A stretch of DNA of 64,000 bases. Source: Pseudophaeomoniella oleicola (lineage: Eukaryota; Ascomycota; Eurotiomycetes; Phaeomoniellales; Phaeomoniellaceae). The stretch spans positions 207,070 to 271,069 of the forward strand of contig QWDQ01000036.1 in assembly GCA_003868215.1 (NCBI GenBank), read 5' to 3'. The position numbers were made by a program, and so were the translations under genes. Shown in pieces: positions 34,297-44,664 of this stretch. The notes below the pieces were generated by a model that worked only from the letters and a program-made list of their open reading frames with translations, did no database searches and was not told the origin of the DNA. The stretch's first letter is position 1. Each line of letters opens with the position of its first letter.

Positions 34297-34899
34297 CGTC
34301 TTACTGGTATCAAAAGCGGTGTTGGCTTACGAAGTTACGATGCAACTGTATGTGAAAGTACCGGCGTTGACACCATGCTGACACCGTCTCTACATAAAGA
34401 GGTACCTTATTACCTATCTCATTGAAATATTATAATGCCTCTTCCTTAAAACATAGGTATAATTATTATATAATTATTATACATTAATTGCGCAGCTGTG
34501 ATAAGTGTAACGTAATTATAATAAAAATTTAACGTAAAAAATGTTACAATTACGTTATAGCTGCACAACTGTGACGGGACTGTGACACTACAAAACGAAA
34601 ATACAATTGTTGTTGTGCAACAGTCGTGCAACGGCTATACAGTCTATGGGAGGTGTATTATAGAACCGTACTTAGGTAGGTACTAAGCTTCTAAACAGCA
34701 AAGATAGGTATTTGTATGGTATCAATACCTATGTATGCCATGTATCGTTAGGTAAGGTACCTATATATGGTATCAGCACTACGAACATGCCAATTCAGTT
34801 TCAGAGATGGAAGGTGCTACCCGAACCCGATCTACTGTAAACCTGAATTATCCTTACCCCAATCCGCAATCCAGAGCAATCCATGGGCCTTGGCGCAGT
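34297..34899. other. AT-rich spacer
   Basis: Lies between the broken NmrA-like gene and the convergent short-chain dehydrogenase. It holds the AT-rich inverted-repeat island listed separately and several TAGGTA/GGTACC motifs near 34670-34770. Confidence 0.6.
34453..34640. repeat. AT-rich island with imperfect inverted repeat
   Basis: A block of very AT-rich sequence unlike its surroundings. An element near 34488-34518 (GCAGCTGTG ... GTAACGTAATT) is mirrored near 34550-34575 (AATTACGTTATAGCTGCACAACTGTG), separated by an A-rich core. A further GTTGTGCAACAGTCGTGCAAC segment follows near 34610. It could be a MITE remnant or a folded regulatory region. The inverted repeat is visible but imperfect. 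Confidence 0.5.
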
Positions 34900-35700
34900 C
34901 TACCAAGGATAGACACCCTCTTTAACCACAAGCTTGCCCATATCTGCGTCACGCTCTCCTTGAAGAATGCTCAAAAGTATTTCCCCAGAGACGATGGGAT
35001 CTCCGGCTTGTCCCCATCCGGTCCTGGCCTCTTCGCTCGGTCCGCGAAGGTTTGATACCACAAACCCTGGAGACATGGTGAAGACCTTGAGGCCTTTCGG
35101 ACCATAATCTCGCGCCTCCATGACTGCGATCATGTTCAGAGCGGCCTTGCTTGCTCGATAAGCGTCTTCGTTTGGAAGAGGCTTATAATCTGGAGCAGGT
35201 TGGGAAGCCCGCGTCAGCGAACCAGCGCCACTGCTCACGTAGATCGAGTATGGAGTTTGGGCTTTGAACAACAATGGTCTAAAAGCAGCAGCCACCAAGG
35301 CCGAGCCTATGACATTGGTGTTCAGGCATAGTTGCATACGGGTATTGAGGTCCGGATCCATGCTGCCAACTGCAGCATTGTTGATCAGTGCATCCAGTCG
35401 TCCGTGCTCTTTCTCGACCAGGTTTGCTGCATCTCCCACGGACTTCTCATCGGTGACATCCAGGTGTACAGTAGAAATAGAGCCTTTGATGCCAGCCCTC
35501 TTGATTTCTGCCTTTGCATTTTCCAATTTCTCTAAGGAACGACCTGCCATAATGACATGAAAATTCTCCGATGCGCTCGCCAGCACCTTTGTCGTGGCGA
35601 AGCCTACGCCTGAATTCGCTCCTGTGCGATGTTTCAGCAGAAAGCCAGTCCTGGATGAGCATCATATCATACCAGTGATGAGGACGATCCTTGAAGACAT
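34900..35700 (-). CDS. Short-chain dehydrogenase/reductase
   Basis: NAD(P)-dependent oxidoreductase of the classical SDR family. Two exons on the minus strand, 35700-35673 and 35621-34900 (donor gtatga, acceptor cgcacag), give 249 residues. The junction completes the cofactor motif TGANSGVGFATT, which strongly supports the model. Other landmarks are the AGRS stretch for NADP preference, LINNAAVG, the catalytic Ser in YVSSGAGS, and YRASK with the catalytic Tyr and Lys. The C-terminus reads MSPGFVVSNLRG. Carbonyl reduction of a small metabolite is likely; the substrate is unknown. The next minus-strand gene upstream is a Zn2Cys6 regulator, about 550 bp away, so the two are tandem neighbours. 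Confidence 0.9.
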
Positions 35701-36252
35701 CTCCAACAAGGTACCTAGGTAGTATGTTGATCGTTAGTAGGTTAGGTATACTAGGTATTTAGAAAAGGCCCACGGTAATAGCATGCTTCGTCTTGAGTTG
35801 TATGAGAAATTTGTAGAAGTCGGCGGAGGAGATCGCTGGATTTATAGACGAGTTGCTGTTCATCATTCCAGTTTGGGAGAAACACATGCGAGGAGATCGA
35901 CCAACTCGAAGTATTTCGAAAAGGCCTTACATCCGATCGATTTGGTGGCGGATCTCGGATTTAGGGTCTATCTCTTCCACCGATTGAACCTACGTTGCCT
36001 GTTAGAGTGAAATGATTGTCCCAGATACCTTAGTACCTAGTAAGTGGTGTGAAGTGGTAACTTGTATGCGCTCGCACTTGAAGTCTGCTCGCCGTGGCAT
36101 ACAGCATTCGGGAACTAGAGTGGTACTGAAAAACTAGTCCATTTCGGGAGAAACCCTGCGAGTTGTGGAGATATGACTTGCCGCTTTGGAAACAGCACGT
36201 CCTTGATACATCATGTGTGGTAGGGTAATTAATTAGCATTGCTGCTCTTTAA
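35701..36252. other. Spacer between SDR and Zn2Cys6 genes
   Basis: Probably the SDR promoter. GGTACCTAGGTAG lies at about 35709 and more TAGGTA motifs near 35745 and 36030. A 75-codon plus-strand open stretch at 35783-36010 has no recognisable features. Confidence 0.55.
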
Positions 36253-37792
36253 TCAGAGAATGGCCCATTGGTCGGTCTCTGCCCACTCAAGGACCGTCTT
36301 TCTTCCCAGAACTGTAAGTTCGGATCTGAACCACACCCGCTGTGTGGCGTCCACTTCTTTGAGGCTTGATGCGATCGTCAATGGCCACACTACCAAATTG
36401 ACTCGATGCGGCTTAATCTCCTCATCAATGTTGACAGCGACGACCTCTCGGCGGGTTGGTAGGCTACGACTTTCTGCCACCTGGAGTCTCTCGAGACAGA
36501 ACGGTATGGTAGCTGCCAGGTCATCGGCCATTTGCTTCAATTGAGAAAAACAATCTAGCTGTTGGGAGAGAATGGACTCTACAGATGATTTCGGACCATA
36601 CATTTCGAGAATCCTCAGACGTGTTGCGTTGATGAGCATTCTCATAGCGAAATAATGGCACCAGACTGCTCCGTACCCAGGCCTTGAGAAGCTGTAGACT
36701 ACTGATGAAGAGAAATGGTGTCTGACTCGAAATTCCGACCCGGTCAGTACGTGTCGCTGGTAGGACCACGTGCTAGGGAGATTGGCCGCCCAGTCTTTCA
36801 ACTCTTGGTCAAGATCTCGTGCCTCAGAAGCCAATTGCTCGGTTCTTGCACTCTGGGGGACATCTTGTTGAAGTCTCTTAGACACGCAGTGAAGGCTGAC
36901 TATTCGAACAATGATACGGTCATAGGCAAGACCGGCACCATGTTCCCCAAAACGATCACCATCCATGATCCAGTCGGGCAACGGAAGATTTCTGAGAAGG
37001 TAGGATCTGATCAGCCCTCTTCTGGTCTGTCTAATAATGGACGTTGATGGATAATGGCTCAGGCTGTCATTCCAAATTCTGAGAATTGCCATTGCCCCAT
37101 CATGATGAAGCCAACTCCGCATCGAGGTAAACGAAAGGTTCGGACTGTAATCACCAGGACGGTGCGTAGCTCCCTCATATCGGCCCATGAGAGCGACGGC
37201 AAGCAAGTAAGAATCTATGTTTTGTTCATTCAATGCTGGGAGAGCAACTTGCACATGTCGTAGAAGGCGATGGTAGCTCTTAGAAGCTTCTGTGGCGGCA
37301 GGTGCATGTTTGTGAGTGTATGCAAAGATGGCCAGAGCCATAGAAGCCAGACCAAGATCTACCATTGGGCATGATCTTTTCGAAGCTTTCCATTCTAACA
37401 TGCAATCAGTGAGGCCTCGCAAGAAGGTCGGTACCTCTGGTCTTGTCTGTAAATGACGTTGGAAATAATATGCAAGAGCTTGAGTCTGCAGATCGACCTG
37501 TGGACGCAGCACGGTCAAACTTGATCGCGGTCCTCTTGGCCTCTTTGACTTTCCACTTGCATAACGATTCTCGACGTGAATAGAGAAAGAAGCTTGTCTG
37601 ACGGTTCTCGGCTCGAAACAGATACGCTGGGATTTAGCACATCTTTGACATATTGGTTTAGTCTCATCGCACTAAAGCGGCAGGTCAGCTTCTCAGGAGC
37701 ACATACCGTAATATGGAAAGTGATGTGGTTGAGCTGCTTACCTTGATCCGTCGAAGCTTGCATGTCTGGCATCCCCAGCTTGGGAACGGCAT
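36253..37792 (-). CDS. Zn2Cys6 fungal transcription factor
   Basis: Nuclear regulator with a binuclear zinc cluster. Two exons on the minus strand, 37792-37742 and 37671-36253, give 489 residues. The intron splits the cluster exactly: exon 1 ends CQTCKLRRIK and exon 2 starts CDETKPICQRC, and the joined motif is a canonical C-x2-C-x6-C-x5-C-x2-C-x6-C. The frame that reads MPDMQAST through exon 1 is a shadow. Basic residues follow (GKSKRPRGPRSS), then a helical middle domain typical of short fungal regulators (QTQALAYYFQRHLQ; YLLAVALMGRYEG). Targets are unknown; the neighbouring SDR is one candidate. Confidence 0.92.
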
Positions 37793-39081
37793 TGCTGTAG
37801 ACGACTTAATCGGGCGGAGTTGTGATTACGATTCACTCAAAAAAGGCAGGTCATGACATGGTATGCTCAAAACCTGACAAGGAAGAAACAGATTTGATCT
37901 TGATCTCTCACTGAGTATCTCCCACTGGTGACAGAGTCTTGAGATGGATATTATTGGCGATGAGGAACAATGTACGGAGGTACTGTACCTGCTTTCCACA
38001 TTGTCTTAATTCCGGCTATGTCCCTGCACACGTAAAGAGCCCCTCCAGTTTTGCGGAGAATCTGAACTTGACTTGGACATCGGGGTGCCCTCCTTACAAC
38101 CCCAAGTTTGATCTTCCTACCTAACCTACACTGGTACTCCCTAATATCTGTCTACCTACCTTGAACTGATACCTACATTTATTCATAGTAAAGGAGACGT
38201 GGTGATTCATGCTAGCCTTTCACCATATGACCCTAAGAGCTGCAGCATTCCTATGTAATGGTTCTTGTAGGCGGTGAGCCCCGTTTGTATACGCCTACCT
38301 CCACCACTCTTTCAAGGACTGCATGGACGCCAGACGAGGCTTTGACGAGCTGAAACTGTACATTTAGAAGGTATTTCCATATGCAGGCGACCCCTCTTGC
38401 TGCTCTTCGTTTGAGAACCTGAAATCTCTATACCCGCTCCGTCCAGTCAATCAGCTGCACCACAGATATCGAGTAGACCACGAGTTGGACGGGGATCATT
38501 GGTACCGTCGAGCCCGTCTCTTCTCCCAACACAAGTGAACGAAGCCGCAACTTAACTTAGTAGAAATACCTACTAATTACGTAGTAGTATTTGACCAGAC
38601 CATTTCTGGAGAAACCCTCCCGAGCCGCTCTTATCGATAAGGTCTGTAACGGCCTCGCGTCTCGGGTTTCTTTTCTCGGCCGGCTTTTCTTCCACGTGAC
38701 TTGTGGATGTCATCAGGCATCTCAATGGCGGCGACGATCCCTCGAGCCGTGTTTGGAGGGAGAAAGTCTTCAGTTTCAACCAATGTCACTGAAACGCCTC
38801 GACGCAAGGATTACAAATGCAAAAGCCCTCTTTATTGTTACAGTCGCCGATATGTGTGGACAAGTAATTACCTTACTACATACAACGGTACCTAATTCAG
38901 TATGTACCTAAGGTATATAAGACAGCAGTGTCTGCAATACATTCCTTCTTTCAACCACCAGCTAGGTTCTGCGTTCAATTATACCAGCTAGAGTAGGTAC
39001 TTCTTGTTTATCTGCTGAATCCTAGGTACCTATCCCGCTTATCCCACAAAGCTTCACTTTGAAGACCTTTGCAGAGTCACG
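37793..39081. other. Divergent promoter region with TAGGTA motifs
   Basis: About 1.3 kb between the divergent Zn2Cys6 and glutathione transferase genes. It has clusters of CTACCTA/TAGGTA near 38115-38165, 38880-38915 and 38995-39030. No gene is supported. Confidence 0.55.
38914..38921 (+). promoter_or_regulatory. TATATAAG box, candidate TATA element
   Basis: Matches a TATA box about 160 bp upstream of the glutathione transferase ATG, a usual distance once a 5' leader is allowed. Position is the only support. Confidence 0.4.
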
Positions 39082-39765
39082 ATGTCATCAGAGATCAAAC
39101 CGATCAAGGTCTGGGGAAACCACGGTCCCAACCCACCCAAGGTCGCCATCCTCCTGTCAGAACTCGGCCTGCCTTCTGAAGTGATCGATATCCCTTTCTC
39201 GGATGTCAAGAAACCCGACTATCTCGCCATCAACCCCAACGGCCGCCTACCAGCCATCCACGACCCCAACACCGACATCACCTTGTGGGAGTCCGGTGCA
39301 ATTATCGAGTACCTGATTGATCGATATGACAAAGAACACCGTTTGAGCTTCGCTCCAGACACCCCAGAGTCATACTACGCGAAACAGTGGCTTTTCTTTC
39401 AGACAACCGGACAGGGCCCTTACTTCGGCCAGGTGATCTGGTTCAAGAAATTCCACCCCGAAAAGGTTCCGAGCGCGGAGAAACGCTATCTCAAAGAAGT
39501 CGATCGCGTCACAGGGGTCTTGGATGGTTGGCTGGCCCAGCAGGAAGAGAAGTATGGTGGTAGCAGCAGCAGCAGCAGCAGCGACGGACCCTGGCTCGTG
39601 GGCAACAAGTATTCTTATGCCGACCTCGCGTTCATTCCGTGGCAAAAGATGATGGCCATCTTGGTCACTAAAGAGGAGTTCGATCTGGACAACTTCCCGC
39701 ATGTGAAGGTGTGGCTTGACAAGATGCTTGCGCGGGAGAAGGTCAAGGCTGTATTTAACCCGTGA
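39082..39765 (+). CDS. Glutathione S-transferase, Ure2p-like
   Basis: Cytosolic glutathione transferase, intronless, 227 residues. The N-terminal thioredoxin fold starts IKVWGNHGPNPPKVAILLSE and has NPNGRLPAIHDP (cis-Pro) and WESGAIIEYLIDRY, the glutathione-binding region of Ure2/GstA-like fungal enzymes. The C-terminal all-helical domain includes WLFFQTTGQGPYFGQ and WLVGNKYSYADLAF. A run of seven serines (residues 161-167), encoded by an AGC repeat, sits in a loop just before GPWLVG. Likely roles are detoxification or peroxide reduction. Confidence 0.93.
   Translation: MSSEIKPIKVWGNHGPNPPKVAILLSELGLPSEVIDIPFSDVKKPDYLAINPNGRLPAIHDPNTDITLWESGAIIEYLIDRYDKEHRLSFAPDTPESYYAKQWLFFQTTGQGPYFGQVIWFKKFHPEKVPSAEKRYLKEVDRVTGVLDGWLAQQEEKYGGSSSSSSSDGPWLVGNKYSYADLAFIPWQKMMAILVTKEEFDLDNFPHVKVWLDKMLAREKVKAVFNP
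39562..39582 (+). repeat. (AGC)7 coding microsatellite
   Basis: Seven perfect AGC codons inside the glutathione transferase gene, encoding a serine run in a predicted surface loop. Prone to length change without frame loss. Confidence 0.95.
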
Positions 39766-40495
39766 GAACAGCAGCGCAGAGACCGGCCGAAATGCTTCTC
39801 AGTCAACTTTGCGCATATTCCTCCTACAGCTAGAGCAAAAAGAAAATAGAGGACAATATTGGATTAACAGAGTACATAGTACGTGATTACATGGATAGAA
39901 TTCATGTTAGATACTAAGTAAATCTCCACAAGCTGTTGTGGTATCCAGTGACCCCGTCACGGAGGGACTGTAAACAAGCTCTTTCAAGTACCTTTAATTG
40001 TTGAATCCTCAATATTGAAAGGTCAACTCCACATAAGCATGTGAGCTTCATGCTTATGTAGATTCTCTGTGAATGCCCTTTTGCAGATCACTTCTTCTTA
40101 CAACAGTTACTACTACTGGGTTGACGATTGAACTGCTGAGGCCTCCGCTCGATGCTGATCCATACATGCAAATTTGACGTCTACCTATGTAATCCGGCTT
40201 CTGCAGAGCTTACTGAAATATGGCTAACTTAAGTTGATCAGAACGCTCATTTCTGACCAGAAGAAGAGCAAAGAACGATATGGAATCCTCTACTGACCAA
40301 CGAAAACCTTGAGGAACAAGAGTGATAGGGTAGATGACTCGCTGCTTCCTTATCTCATACCTTGGTGTCTCGGCATATAAATATCCTTAACCTCTTGGAG
40401 GAGAACGATCGCTCTGCACGTCTTAAATGCAGGTTGTCGTAGGGTGAAGTTCGGCTAGCTCCAAGTGCGGTTATCAAACCTGTCCATCACCCTCT
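39766..40495. other. Convergent 3' spacer
   Basis: Lies between the glutathione transferase gene and the minus-strand membrane-protein gene. No gene seen. Confidence 0.6.
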
Positions 40496-41339
40496 CTAGG
40501 TACCGATCAGAGAATGACCCGACTCTGGATCGATCGCTCGATCAGAAGCATTGTAATCGGCTGTTCGAGGCCCTTTTGACGTGGCCGCTGCTGCTTCCCT
40601 GTCTTCGAAGTCCATCTCAATCTCGGCTTGGCATCTGGCACAATATTGTGGTCCAGTAGCCATACCAACATACTTGCCTAGATGATCGCGGAGGAACTTT
40701 GACATTATTGCTGTGGCAAAGGAGACGTGGATGCCGCTATAATAGTGTTAATATCCTTGTGAGGTCCTTGACGGCTCTGGTAAAAGAGAAGGCAGAAAGA
40801 TCGAATATGGAAATCAACCATAATGCCAGCAGGGGGTGAAGATAATAGAAGGCTTACCTCACGACCAGACCAATGAGATTAGCATATGTTGCAACCACCA
40901 TGAACCTATCGGTGACTATCCATTGCGCAAGCACATTGGCGATGAAGAGCGCCACAAACGTGATGTCCAGTATATCACGCAGATATGGCCAGACGGTGTC
41001 CGTGAAGGTCTTACTCTTGGGAAGATATTTCTTCAGGATCACAACATCACAGACGGCGAACAAAGCGTCTGGCACACACTATACATATACCCTGTGTCAG
41101 CAGCCTCCGAACTCCACACACACCCTGCTTGGCAGCTGAGGACTCATATTGATGAGCACGTTGGTGATCTCACTTACCGTGATGGTCTGAAACACGAATA
41201 CTTTCCCCCACCAGTGCGTCGCCGAGACGAGCGAGAAAATGAAACCGAAGAACAGAAACACCAAGAGCACCAAGCGCAATTGAAGGCTTTTTCTCTTTAC
41301 GGGACCCATATTGTCATCGGACATCGGTACGATCATCAT
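40496..41339 (-). CDS. Predicted integral membrane protein, unknown
   Basis: Three exons on the minus strand, 41339-41178, 41078-40858 and 40736-40496, give 207 residues. Donors are gtaagt and gtaagc, acceptors gtatag and ttatag. Hydrophobic segments are LRLVLLVFLFFGFIFSLVSA, a weaker one around VFVFQTIT-CVPDALFAVCDVV, ILDITFVALFIANVLAQWIV, and one spanning the second splice (VVATYANLIGLVV then SGIHVSFATAIM). This suggests a four-span protein. The cytosolic tail has a CxxC pair (YCARCQAE) and an acidic, Ala-rich stretch. I recognise no family. Both junctions keep frame and hydrophobic pattern, so the exon model is fairly secure. Confidence 0.72.
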
Positions 41340-42053
41340 GTTGTCTTTTCTTCCTTGAGATCTGTCCTCTATGTTGTAGCTTGAGTGTTAACTCGCAGTC
41401 GGACAATGAAAAATTGATTTGTATACACCAAATCACGAAAGCAAGAGCGGGAAACAACAAAATAACAACAACGAAGGGTTTATATCACCATATCTTCTTG
41501 GTGGGATGTTTCAGAATGGGTCGGCACAACAAATGAGCCACAATGTGTCTGCCTATCTGAAATACCAATAAGCGACCAATGACTTTTTGGACCCCAATCA
41601 GCCAACAAGTCAACACGGGCAGACACCCAAGACACTTTTTTAACAGGTCGCTAATCACTAGCTGATCTTACATAGCCTACCTGTCTACCCACTGTTGTGA
41701 ATATCAACAACCGCGGTCGGTAGGGACCTGGCCCCAAGGAACCGTACATAGGCTATGTGTGTATTGGAATGAATGTTTTCTTCTTTGCACTGCCCCCTCA
41801 TCCTCCTCTTCCTGTTGAGTCTCAGCTTTTTGGGGGCTGAGAATTCGAAAGAGGTATTGAGTTTAGAGGAGGAGAAAGAGGATTTGTTCGGGTGGGATAT
41901 GTCCATATGGATATGGTGTGATGTATGTATGAGAGGATCGCGGATGATGTTCTTTGGATTGTCTTTTCAAAACCCATGATCCTGCAAGGGCCGCACTATT
42001 GACCGGGCTGTCTACTGCGCCGAGTACGAATATCGAGCTGTTCCTTACGGCTT
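41340..42053. other. Spacer
   Basis: Promoter side of the membrane-protein gene and 3' side of the next minus-strand gene. No gene is supported, although a few short open stretches exist. Confidence 0.5.
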
Positions 42054-43485
42054 TCAGCGACCTGCCAACATACTCTCAAGAGCCTGATGCCGGTCCTGCC
42101 AAGCACCGTACTCCTTCAACTCCGAGCGAGACCGTGACCGCCGTAGGGAACGCCGGCGGTGTTTACCGGTGCTTGGCTTTTGTGAAGGCTTGCATTGTTG
42201 TGAGGGGAACGGGGAGGGCGACGGTGCTGGGGTAGCTCGTGGATTCGAGTGAAGGGTTGCTCTGCTGGAATAGGGATCGAGGTATACGTGTAAGTTGACT
42301 GGATGTGCATCGGAGGTCCCTGTGGCTGGCTGGTAGACTTGCTGCTGCTTTTTCAGACGAATTATCCCGCTGGCCGTGAGTGTTTGGGATTGTTGAAGCC
42401 CAACATCATTTGCACCTCTGAGAGGATCCTGGGAGGAACAGTTAATACATCTACTAGGTACTCTCTGGCATGATCAAGACGAAACTCACGGATGTGGAGT
42501 ATGTTGTCCCCGGCATCGAGACAAAATCGTCAAAACTGCTCGTCAGGTCTGCAAAATTGAACCCGTGTCCTGATACCGTTGGCTCAAACCTCTGACCGAC
42601 CTCTTTGTCGATATCCATTCTAACCTTGTGGAGCGGCTGATACAAGGGCAAATTTGCATACCATCGCGGGTAGTGACCGTACCACGAAGCCAACCTTGGC
42701 TCGACTTCCACATCGAACAGCACGTTGTCATTAACCTCACCCTTGGAGATCAACATGACAAAGGTGAATTCGCGAGGCAGGCCCGACCTTTGTAAGGAAT
42801 TCTCTTCCAGCGTCCAAACAATTTCGCCATCTTCGATATCATACTCATGACCCATCCAGTGTTTCAATGTTCGCAAGGAGCCCTGGATCTTCATCATGTC
42901 ATACATTTTATAGCTCCCGTGCATACCACCAGAAGGGCTAAGGCTAGCTGTGACAGGCGTCTGGGATACGCCGAGTGAACCGGCGATGCTGAAATTCCAA
43001 TTGAGCGTCTCCGGAGAGATAGCTCCATACAGGACGTGGGGTGCATGCCGCAGGAACCTTGGCTTCGTATGAGTTTGCTCTGTCCCCAGCGACATGTCGG
43101 AGGAGTGACCATCATGATCCAGCACGTGATGGAGGGCGATACTGATCTGAGCCGACCGAAAGCGATTTATATTGCGAGATTGATGAAAGATGAAGTTGAC
43201 CGCAACGAATCGGACGTGCTCCACCGAACCTTCATGCACGATCGGACTGTCGTAGTATCCGGCTTGCAATCGCTCCACTCGCGCAACGACGTACGCATCC
43301 CCTGGTAAGCGACGCTCATATACACATTTGGAATTGATTTGGAACCGACTGTCCGTGGCATTTGGATCCCTCCTCGGCCGGCTCGATGGGACTTGAGGCG
43401 ATAAAGCGGATGATGAAGGGCTTTCTTGACGGGCCGCGAATACCACTCCAGGTTCGGTACGGATCTTGCCTAGCCAATTACTCAT
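42054..43485 (-). CDS. Two-exon protein of unknown function with basic Ser/Arg-rich tail
   Basis: Exon 1 (43485-42490) encodes 332 residues starting MSNWLGKIRTEPG. Its frame could run to a stop at 42454, but that tail crosses a canonical donor (TCC|gtgagt). An acceptor with a branch-like TTAAC and pyrimidine tract (ttcctcccag) lies 60 bp on, opening exon 2 (42428-42054). This adds 124 in-frame residues without a stop, ending QALESMLAGR. Total 456 residues. The tail is rich in Ser, Pro and Arg (KHRRRSLRRSRSRSELKE), suggesting nuclear or RNA-related localisation. The N-terminal part has beta-rich stretches with many Tyr and Trp (ASWYGHYPRWYANLPLY) and no named domain. The start uses the first ATG in frame. 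Without transcript data the short single-exon form remains possible. Confidence 0.68.
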
Positions 43486-44664
43486 AGCAGCGGTTGACAA
43501 CAGCGACTACTAGGTACCTAGTAGGCTCTCAAGCCCATGATACCAGCAGCAGCAGCTAGACAATAACAGCGATAGCTATACATGCTTGGTAGATATAGAG
43601 CCACTGTCATGCGAAATGAAACACCACAGTTTATGGCGGCTCAGCTGCTGCTACCTCCTACAGGTGAGTGAGTTGCGTCAGGTCCGATTTTGGCCCCTTA
43701 GGTATTCTTACAGTAATCGTGTGATCAAACCAAACCAAACCACCAGATCGATGCGATGCATCTGACTTTCTTTCATGACTGAGTCAGAGAAAGGTACCTA
43801 TTGCTCATACGTATCATTTGCCATGAAATTCTTATTAATCCATTCAAACACGTGCACGCTCTTTCAGCGCCTTTCAAGATGATGTTGCTTTATATACCAA
43901 GATTGGTGGTGGTTGGCATCTCGAGATAATTCCCTACCCACCTAGATACTAATAGGACGACTTGGTGTGTGTCGCTATCTATAGCAGGTACAATACTTGC
44001 GCCGCCGTGGCATAATCCTTAGGTAGGTATCTACCCACGAGTTAATCAAAACCCTTTCTGTATACATAACCACATATCAACAACCCTCATGATTTGAAGA
44101 GAAAAAAAAAAAGGATTTGCAAGATACTAAGCCGACTGACATGATACCTACCTCATATTAGTTATAGCTAATTACCTACCTACCTTAGTTACCTAACCCC
44201 TCCGCCCCGGTGAACTGAGATCGACAAACCCACCCCCCCACCGGCGTAGGTCGTCGCTCAGCCATTTAACAGCGCAAGCCGAGACCTACATAAAAGCTAC
44301 TAAATTACATGTTTCTTCATTCAAACAACAATGACGAATTTCATCTGATGAACTACTAGGTAGGTAGGTACGCATCAGGCAGGACAAAAAAGATCTATGG
44401 TATGAGAAAGTAATGTCTCATAGTAGGTAAGGTAGGTAGGTACTAGGTAGATGCTGAGTTCTCAGGCAAAACAAATACTAACTTACCTATTCCTTTCAAT
44501 AACTTACTCATCTAAGCTGGCTGGAAAGTGATCAACTCCGACCGAACCATCATCCACCCAAAACCCCCGCAATGGTCGCTGCTGGATACGCCACGACAAG
44601 TATACAGACCCCCCCCCCCCAAAAAAAAATAGCAAATGAAAATAGTGCGAGATCGTACATGGCA
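43486..44664. other. Spacer dense in TAGGTA/TACCTA motifs
   Basis: About 1.2 kb with the densest array of the recurring motif: a palindromic CTACTAGGTACCTAGTAG near 43508, then copies near 43793, 44020, 44150-44190, 44355 and 44425-44450. A C12-A9 homopolymer junction lies at 44609-44629. No gene is supported. Confidence 0.65.
44609..44629. repeat. C12-A9 homopolymer junction
   Basis: Twelve C residues followed directly by nine A residues, just downstream of the sedolisin stop. Assembly errors are common at such runs. Confidence 0.9.
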
